A stretch of 64,000 bases of DNA from Nepenthes gracilis. Its lineage: Eukaryota; Streptophyta; Magnoliopsida; Caryophyllales; Nepenthaceae. Position 1 is the first letter of the stretch, and each line of letters starts with the position of its first letter. The position numbers and the translations under genes were made by a program. The stretch lies in contig BSYO01000011.1 of NCBI GenBank assembly GCA_033239525.1, forward strand, positions 8,833,973 through 8,897,972, written 5' to 3'. The notes under the pieces were generated by a model. The model searched no databases and was not told the origin of the DNA. It saw only the letters and a program-made list of their open reading frames with translations. Positions 39,877 through 48,800 of the stretch are shown here, piece after piece.

Positions 39877-42800
39877 CCCAAGAGGACTGTTTTTGGATTG
39901 GATATTTATTTTAAATTTGATATTTAATTTGAATGCGAGACTACTCTTAGATTTTAGATCTTAAATTTTGGTTGGATTTATTATTTAGGTGATTTGGATT
40001 TATTTTGTTATTTGATTGGAGATTTATTCATTTAATTCTTTGGACTTGTTTGTTTATATAAGATATTTACTGAATTTTAGATCATATTTTTTATTTTATC
40101 CCTTCAAAGTAGATGCTTGAATTCATTACAGGAGTAGGATGACTTTCGGCACGACATTGGATATCTCTAGTGAGTATTATATTTCTTTAGATTGTGATGC
40201 CAACGATTATGTATCAATTTTTCGATGATTTGTTTGGACTATCTTTGGATTTGGAGTCAGTTAAATATAGGTCTTTGGACTGAATATTGAAAACTATTCG
40301 GTTATTTCATTGTGTGGTTATTATTTTACGGTTATTCCCTTACGATTGTTAGAGTAGGTCATGATTGTATCTGAACAATTGTTGAATAAGGTTTTGTGCG
40401 GGTTGTTCATTTGTCCCATGTATGTTTGGTTGTCACACCCAATGTTAAAGTTTATAATATTTAAAATTTAATTATTTATTTAAATAATCTGCTAGGCCCA
40501 AATTCATGACAGAAATAATATCAGAGAAAGTCGTAATGTGGAGTGATTTGTGTCGATTTTGGATTGATTTTGGAAAGATCGTTGACTGAATCTTTGTATA
40601 ATAGGTGGATATCATCGCAAATTCTAGATATTTTAGGAGATCATTCTCAAGTCAGGAAAATGTTAGGAGCATTAGATTAGCCTCAAGCCAAGATGTTAGA
40701 AGCAAAAAGTCAGTTGCAAGTCGGGAAGATGCTAGAGGTAGGAGATCAGCCTCAGGTCATAGAGACGACTATATTGCCATGAAGGATCGCATGAGCGACG
40801 TGATGGACGATATGATCCGACGATGGGATCAAGATATGGCTGCATTGAGAAGGATGGTCGTGCAAGGTCAAGGCCGCATGCCTTTTGATCGATTCAAGGG
40901 CAAGCACATTCCAAAGTTCCTAGGAGAGTTTGATTTGATCAAAGTAGATAATTAGTTAAAAAAGATGGAAAGAGTATTCAAAATTATTGATTGCCTTGTA
41001 CAAAGTAAAATTTGTTGCTTATAGGCCAGATGGCAAACCTATGTGATAGTGGGACTCCAAATGCTACATTTTGGGCCAAGACAATGAGGAGATAGATTGG
41101 GAGGTGTTCATGGATAAGTTCTTTCCATCGAGCATCCGGGAGATCAAGGGAATCGAGTTCGGCCGGTTGTGGTAAGAAAACAAGATGGTGGCAGAGTACG
41201 ACTTGCAATTCACGAAGCTATTTCGATTTACTCCCCATTTGGTTGTTGATGAAGCTCTGAAAGCCCAGAAGCTTCTTCAAGTGCTGCGAGACTTAATTCC
41301 AAAACAGTTAGTGCCATTTAGTTTGCGGACATATAGCGAAATGCTAGATTGAACCTTGTTGATCGAGTAGGAACAGTTTTGGGAGAAGTATTTTCAAAAT
41401 AAGTCAGAACACGGAGTACAGAGTTCAAAAGGAAAAGTTTCTCATTAGATATCTCGCTTGATGCCTGGAAGTCAAGATAAAAGCAAATTAAGTCAAGATA
41501 AGGGAAAGTCCGTTGAAGAGAAGACTTCTTCTCTAAAATTTTGGTCCATGAAATCTGCCTGCGAGTTCTGTGGGAAGAGTCACGCAGGACGAGTTTACTA
41601 TCGTTAGAGTGGAGCCTACATCAATTGCAATGAGACGGCCCATTTATTTAAAGATTGTCTGAAATGGAGGCGTTCATAGAAGAGGTTGGTAGTTCTTGAC
41701 AAGGCATTTATAGTCTTAGTCGATCCCTCGATCATAGAAGGTAATTTGTAAATCTTTGATTCATTGGCTCATATTTTGGTTGATCCCGAGGCTACGTATT
41801 TCTTTGTGGCTTCTAAGTTTGTATGTAATTTTATGTGCCTCCCTGATATTTAGATTTTATATTGATAGTATCTACCCCAATGGATAAGTCCCCTTAGTTG
41901 ATATTGTGTACCCCTAATACCCAATTTGGTTCTTTAGCCATGAACTATTAGTGGATTTAATTTTGCTGAATATGCCAAACTTTGATATAACTTTGGGGAT
42001 GGATTGGCTGGTATGTTACCATGCTATCATAGATTGCTTTAATAAGACAGTTTTATTTTGCATTTTGATATATGAATCCTTTGAGTTCCAAGGAAGGATT
42101 AGTAAGGAGGCTTTGGGGTTAATTTTGGCATTGCATGTAAGACATCTGATTAGAGATGAATGCCAAACTTATCTAGCATATATGGTCACATTTGGGAGGC
42201 ATTTCGTGGCCATAGAGGGTATCCCTATTGTTGGAAAATTTGATGTTGTTTTTCTAAAGGAATTGGACGAATTGCTTCCAAATTGGGAGATTGAATTCAC
42301 AATTGATGTTATACCTAGATCTACACTGATTTCAAGGGCTCCGTATAGGATGGCCCCATCTAAGCTGAAATAGTTGAAGTAGCAGGTATTAGAATTGATA
42401 GAGAAAAAATTCATTCGACCTAGTGTATCGCCATGGGACGTTCCCATGCTATTCGTGAAGAAGAAAGATGGATCCATATGATTGTGCGTAGATTATCAGG
42501 AGTTGAATAACATCACAATCAACAATAAGTACCCTCTCTCGAGGGTTGATGATTTGTTCCATTAGTTGCAAGGAGCTCAAGTCTTCTAAAAATCGACCTG
42601 CATTCAAAATATCACCAGTTGAAGATTAAACGGGATGATATTCCCACAATGGCTTTCGGGATGCAGTACTTTCACTATGAATTTCTAGTGATTCCATTTG
42701 AATTGATGAATGTGCTTGCCACATTCATTGATCTGATGAATAGAGTCTTTTAACCATACTTGGATCAGTTTATGGTGATTTTTGTAAATGATATCTTGAT

Positions 42801-45800
42801 TTATTTAAGGTGTTTTGAGAAGCATGAGGCTCATCTGAGGATCTCTATCTCTAATAACTTAGGCTCTGTGTAACACAATGATTAAATAAAAGATTAGAGA
42901 ATTGTGAGACTCACTTTCTGATATATCCTTAAATACTCAAGTCAGTAATCTTTCAACATAGGTGAGAAAGATGAAGGATGCAAAGGATACTAATGTACGA
43001 GTGTGGGGATTGAATGTTGGTAGGAGGATGGTACTCCAGTAGGTGTACTCGCCAGAGAGCGGCTTAATAGAGTAACACTTGACGGGGAGCGGCTTACTAG
43101 AGATGTGCTCCGTGGGAAGCAGCTTTGGAAGCCCTCCGGGTGAGTGAATGCCTAAAGGGTAAGGGAAGGCTAGTCAAATGAGGCTTTGGCTGCTTAGGAC
43201 ACGATTGCTTGAACTTGTGTTTCAAAAACTTTCTCTTTTTTTGCTTCACCCCTTTACCTGTAGGGATGAATGGGTATTTATAGTGTTGGAATCAGTCTAG
43301 CTTTCCTTGGACATCACGGTTGGTGACAACTTTCTGCGTCGATCTGCTAAGCTGTTCCAATGATCGTGGGTGCTTGTTATGACAACCATGATTGTCTTCA
43401 AGCGTTTCTTCATTGGTTAGGGCGATCGTGGGGATCATTTAAGGTGATTGACTTTTTGGGATGATTCACTGAATCGTGATTGCCATCTGAGGGACACGCA
43501 ATCTTTGGTAGAATATTTATTGAGCTGCCCGTGATAGAACGGATCCTAAACCCTATAGGATCCTCCATTAGACAGATTTTGAACAGAATTCATAAGTTTA
43601 AATTAGTAATTCTGCAGAAATTTCGGTAGAGTTCCATTTATAACTTGATAGAAACAAAAATATATCCTATAATGAAAACCCTATACAGATCACATTCAAT
43701 ATCTAAATCTCAAACTTATGATCACAACACGATTGCAAGACAATACAAGCATGCAACTATCCAAATATCTTAATTCACATCCTACAACACGTGTATATAG
43801 GACAAGCGCCATCCGTGGCTTTACTTTAACAACCCTGTCTACTATATCAGAATTCAGACGAGAGATGTCATCTAGGACCTGTACATATTCAATAATCAAA
43901 ATAGCGGAACCAACTATATCCGTAATATAATTCTGTGGAAGCATAAATATAGATCCAACAGAATACAGAACGCATAACACTTATCAATACATAAATCCAT
44001 CCTTTGCTTAGACATTGATATGCAAAACTATAAAATCTCCCAAGATCTTCAGGATGACTTTGAGACTTCACCGAGGCTCTAGAATCTTTCTTACTAATCT
44101 CTAGCTATGCATGATTATCCAGTATCTTCTCTATATCCCTTTCTGGAGGAAAAAAATAGTAAAATAGTGAGTCAAAATCCAACAATGTACATATAGGCAT
44201 GCAGTAGAACGTTTATGTAGAACAAAATATAGTAAAACGGATACAAATGCATATTGAAGCATAAATGCTATAAAGTAATGAGTTATAGAAATTATAGTAG
44301 AACATAATGCAGAAAATTACATAACTATTGAAAAACATAAACACTCAAGTTTCGAAAAGCAAAAATCAGTGTAATCATACTTCGTTAATACTAAATTGAT
44401 AACGCAGGCTTTAGAAAGAATAATTCAGTTTCAATTCTATAAATTATAGAAAATTCCTTTCTTATCAGTAAAGGACCCAACCAGTGGATACTACTAGCGG
44501 AGGGGGTGAATAATCGAGGATATTCATTCCACACAAACTAAGGCCATAAACAATCGTCCTGTCTCATGGGACATCCCTTCTCGCGGGATTCAGCATAGTA
44601 CGCTGGCTAGTAATAATAAACTACCATCTAGGTTAACGTCCTGAGGAAGGGCAGATCACATTTAATTCCATGGACAAAGTTATCATCGATTACTACCATA
44701 ACGTTCTAAGGCATGTCGGAGAACCTAACCTGATTGTATCTCAATTATGGATCCTAATTAACAGTATCAAAAATATTTTTTCTTCTTATTTCATAGCTGA
44801 AAACCTTTCCAGTTTTAGAAATTAGTCAAAATTTTACAATAACTCTTTAGTCAATTTCAAAATATACAATAACAATCCAAAATCCTTCAGTTTTGTTTTA
44901 AAAGTCCATAATGATTTATTAGTATAAGTTTGTGTAACATTTTCAGAAATAGATTACACCAGAAGCTTTATCTCAGTACAGGTTAACTTTTATATAACTA
45001 AGATTTTGGACAAAAACAGTTAAATCCCTTCAATTTCGTGATTAGGGTTTGCCAAAATTTTTGGATATTAAACAGACACTAAATACATGTATTTTTATGA
45101 AATCAAAACTAGATATTATAGTATATATATATATATATAAATACGAAATCTATCCGAACAATTTGCAGAATTAGACTTTATTTATACAGAATATGGGGAA
45201 ACATATTTTTAGAGTATAAACACTATTTCTAGATACAGAAAAGCAGTAAAAATAGAAAATAGCGTCCGAGATACACTTGTCTGAGCTCGGTTTATAGTTA
45301 TCGTGACTCTGATCGGAGTGGATCGGAAAATTTCCCCCTATCATTTCTCTTTCCTTTCCTTCCTCTCTTCTCTCCTTCCCGTTCTGTCGTCGAGCTCCAG
45401 CCAAAATGAGCCACAATCCCTTATAAAAACGAAGAGAAAGAAAGCATGTGAGGGGCCCATGACTGGTGCTCGAGCACCACTTGAGCACCAAGTAGGCAAC
45501 CCGTATAAATTGATGGTCATGCTCGAGTGCCAACCGGGCCTGCTTCGAGCGCCTGGTTCTGCTAAACCCGCTTAGGTGGCGCCTTGAGCGCCACTTCGAG
45601 CGGTGTATTATGTTTCTTGCGCCGCGTTTGCGCTCGAGCGCTACTCGGGCACGGGTCGGCCCGCATCGAGCCTGCAGCAAGCCTACTTCGCATTTTCACC
45701 ATCCGGGACCCATTTTGACCCTTTCAACCTAATTCTTCACATCCTTGGACTCTGATTTTGATTATATAACCTTAATAGGGTATGATTATCATAATTTAAA

Positions 45801-48800
45801 ATTTAGAATCTTATTTACGAATTAACGTTTCTCAGTTTACAATTTCAGTTCCCAATTTACCAATTTCGGATCTTTTGGCTTTTCAATCCGATTCCTCCCA
45901 TACCCCTTGATCTTAATTCACCTGTTTTAAGTTAATTACTCATCTTTTGTCATATTTTGGGAGCCGGTACCCCTACAGAGCCCATCTTTCTCCTAATTAT
46001 CATGTTTTGGAAGGTCGGGTTATTACACTGCCTCTACAGTTGTGGCAAGTGTCACCCACATATTCACAGGATGCTGCGTCATTTGTTGGTTGATGAGCTG
46101 GAGGGACTTCGGCGAGTTTACCCTAATTGCCCATTTCCCGCTAAACGATCTCGAGTTGAATCGACTGGGCCAACTGCGTTGCTGCTCTAATCTTGGGCTT
46201 GCGAAGCCACACCGTGGGCATGCCACCTCTCGAGCTCTTCCCCTATCAATGGGTTTAGTCCCTAGATTGGCCCATTTTGGCTGTACCCATCAACCAAAAC
46301 CCCCAACCACCTGAAGAAATTTTTCATCAGTTTATTCCCATAACTAACTATTAAACCTTCTAAATACTTTTTCAAACCTATAAATTTTCAAGGTTTCGTG
46401 GACAGTGTGGAAACTAAAATTTCAAAATCCGTTAAAGATTCTTAAATTGGTAAAGGTTGGTCCACCAGAAATTTTGAATATATTTGGATCCACTGTCTGA
46501 AGTAAATCAAAAGAGTTCCTCAATAGAAAGCAAATGTTTGAAGTAAGTCTACTAAGATTTTTTGTACATATAAGTTGATTGTCATTATTAGATTTATTTT
46601 ATTGGCATGAGAAGTTTAAATAATTTTTTTTGTAAAATTTATTAATTCATGAGGTTTTTCTTCACTACTTTGTTTATGTATTTTCATTTTCTGCCGCTTT
46701 GTTTTCATCTATCGGTGATGATTTGATGTGTTTACTATAATTCAGAATAATTTATTCTTTACTTGAACTAAGTATTTCTATGATCCACTTTATGCAAGAA
46801 ATTTAACCGTTAACGATTAAAATGTGATGGAAAAGTCTGTAAATAGCCAATCCGCTCTGCCAAAAATGACTAACCTCAAAAATATTTCCCATCATAAATA
46901 TACAGAGAGAGAACGAAAGACTATAGCTACTAAAAGGTCACTACTCACTACGCCCACGGCAATAGTTACCACCGACCACTTTGGCATTGCTATCAGCCAC
47001 CAACGGCATAGATGACAGAGACGACCAATAAGCATCCATCATCAGTTCTCTGCCAGTTTGCCTATCATGAGTGTCCATTTAGATCCATATTTTGACGTGT
47101 TTAAATCACAAAATCTGTCTGCCGTCAATATAGGGGTAAAGTTGTTGTATATTGATCAAATTCAAAACTCAGCAACGTAAAAAGTACTATATATTATCCC
47201 ATATTCTTATTTGGTGCAGCTGATGCAAAATTTGGATGAAGAATAGAACAAACTTTTTTTATGAATTTTATTATCATTAAAATTCTGCTTCCCGAATAGT
47301 ACGTCTAGAAGGCTCTAGAGGATCAGACCAGTTCCAATTTCACGCTAAACAGATGGCTGGGGTGGGGGATGCCTAGAGAGTTTAAAATCCTTGACTTCCA
47401 ACTGTTAATTCCTAGTTGTTTCAGTTGAGGATTGTTCAGTGTTAAGCACGGTTTAAATTTATATGGTATGATTAGAAATGACTATTTAGCCAATGCTACT
47501 CACATTTGAACCAGGTTTGATGCACTTGGCTACCTAGGCAAGATGAGAAAGAAAAGAATAATGCTTGTGGGTGATTCAATCATGAGGAATCAGTGGGAGT
47601 CTCTGGTGTGTTTAGTTCAAGGAGTAATTCCAACTGACAGAAAGAGGGTGTCTTACAATGGCCCCACCATGGCCTTCCTCGCATCGGTAAAATGGCTTGC
47701 TTAATCCTTTTCCTTTATGGTGCCCTTTCTTCGTCTTCGTCTTCCTCATGTGCACGAGACTAAAATGTATGCTACTTGCAGGACTTTGAGACCTCCATTG
47801 AGTTTTGTTGGGCTCCCATGCTAGTAGAACTGAAAAGAGGTCTTCAAAACAAGAGAGTTTTGCATCTTGATTCCATTGAAGATAATGCAAGATTTTGGAG
47901 AGGAGTTGACATCCTTATTTTCGATTCTGCACAGTGGTGGACCAACTCCGATAGGTGGGCATCATAAGAGATATTCCTTTTCTTTTTTGTTTGGATGCAA
48001 AAAATGAAAAAGAGATATAGAGCGTTGTAATTTACAGTATAGTACCACAACTCCAAATAGCATAAGGATACTCAATTGTCTTGCACTTGTTTGCAGATGG
48101 GATTACTTAATGGAAGGAAATAGAGAGCTTGGAAAGTTGAATGCAATGGTGGCCTACGAGAAGGGACTCACGACATGGGCGAAATGGGTGGATTTAAACC
48201 TAGATCCGAGCAAAACAAGAGTTATTTTCCGAAGCATGTCACCAAGGCACAATAGGTAAAAGTCGACATATATACATCCAAATATCAAAATATGTCTATG
48301 GTTTCATATTAAGTATCTCTTTTAACATTTTTGGGTTAAACACAACCAATTTTGATAATTTATTTTTCATAAATAGTTTTAATTAAAAATCTAAAAATTC
48401 ACAAATTAGTATCTCAAAAATATATTATAAAATATTTCCAAGTATGATTTTATGAAAATTTTAGTAGATAGCATCTATGGAAAATAACTAGTCAAAACTG
48501 TGTGATGAGAATGGGCACTATACTTAATATGAAATGGATGGAGTAACACAATGTTTAAATCTAATTATAAATTGCAATCCGTAAGATTGAGCGAGCGAGT
48601 TCTTTTTTTATGTATCATTGCCCCAAAAGTCAGAATCATTTCATCTAATCATTTGAAATTTCTTCATTTTTCAAGGGAAAATGGTTGGAAATGCTACAAT
48701 GTCAGGGACCCGCTAGCTATTATAAGCCATCCTCGTGTTCCTGAGCCAGTGCTAGTACTGAAAGGAGTTTTAAAGAGGATGAAGTTCCCTGTGTATTTGC

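Larger units (their letters stand above)
35761..40511 (+). mobile_element. 5' LTR of the Tekay-type element
   Basis: It starts TGTAATATCCTGAG. The end is placed at CATGACA (40511), because a decayed ATATCAGAG (compare the primer-binding site TGGTATCAGAG) follows. An alternative end is at GTTGTCACA near 40437. Without the 2.6-kb insert, the LTR is about 2.2 kb. It includes a TA microsatellite (about 35914-35944) and a purine-rich GAAGAGAAGG tract (35980-36200). Confidence 0.6.
35761..42845 (+). mobile_element. Tekay/Del-type Ty3/gypsy chromovirus, truncated
   Basis: One long LTR (35761-about 40511, carrying a nested family A solo LTR) is followed by gag, protease and the first part of RT. It stops in RT at about 42845, where unrelated sequence begins. 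No integrase, chromodomain or 3' LTR was found. Lineage is judged from gag and RT similarity to Tekay/Del. Confidence 0.75.
9219..47514 (+). other. TBL intron 1, 38.3 kb, filled with nested transposons
   Basis: The donor is GTAACT at 9219. The acceptor is ACCAG at 47514, with branch-point-like CTAC/CTCAC bases shortly upstream. The polypyrimidine tract is weak. Between them lie at least nine transposable element insertions in both orientations, nested up to three levels. No other host gene was recognised inside. If the gene is transcribed, these elements must be spliced out as one intron or by recursive splicing. Confidence 0.75.

Noticed and set aside
40438..40511. TGTCACACCC near 40434 as the start of a separate LTR
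   Set aside because: The Tekay gag follows too closely and no second boundary or duplication was found. It remains an alternative end of the Tekay LTR.
45171..45680. 169-codon minus-strand open frame as a host gene
   Set aside because: It lies wholly inside a family B solo LTR bounded by CTGCC duplications and has no recognisable domain.
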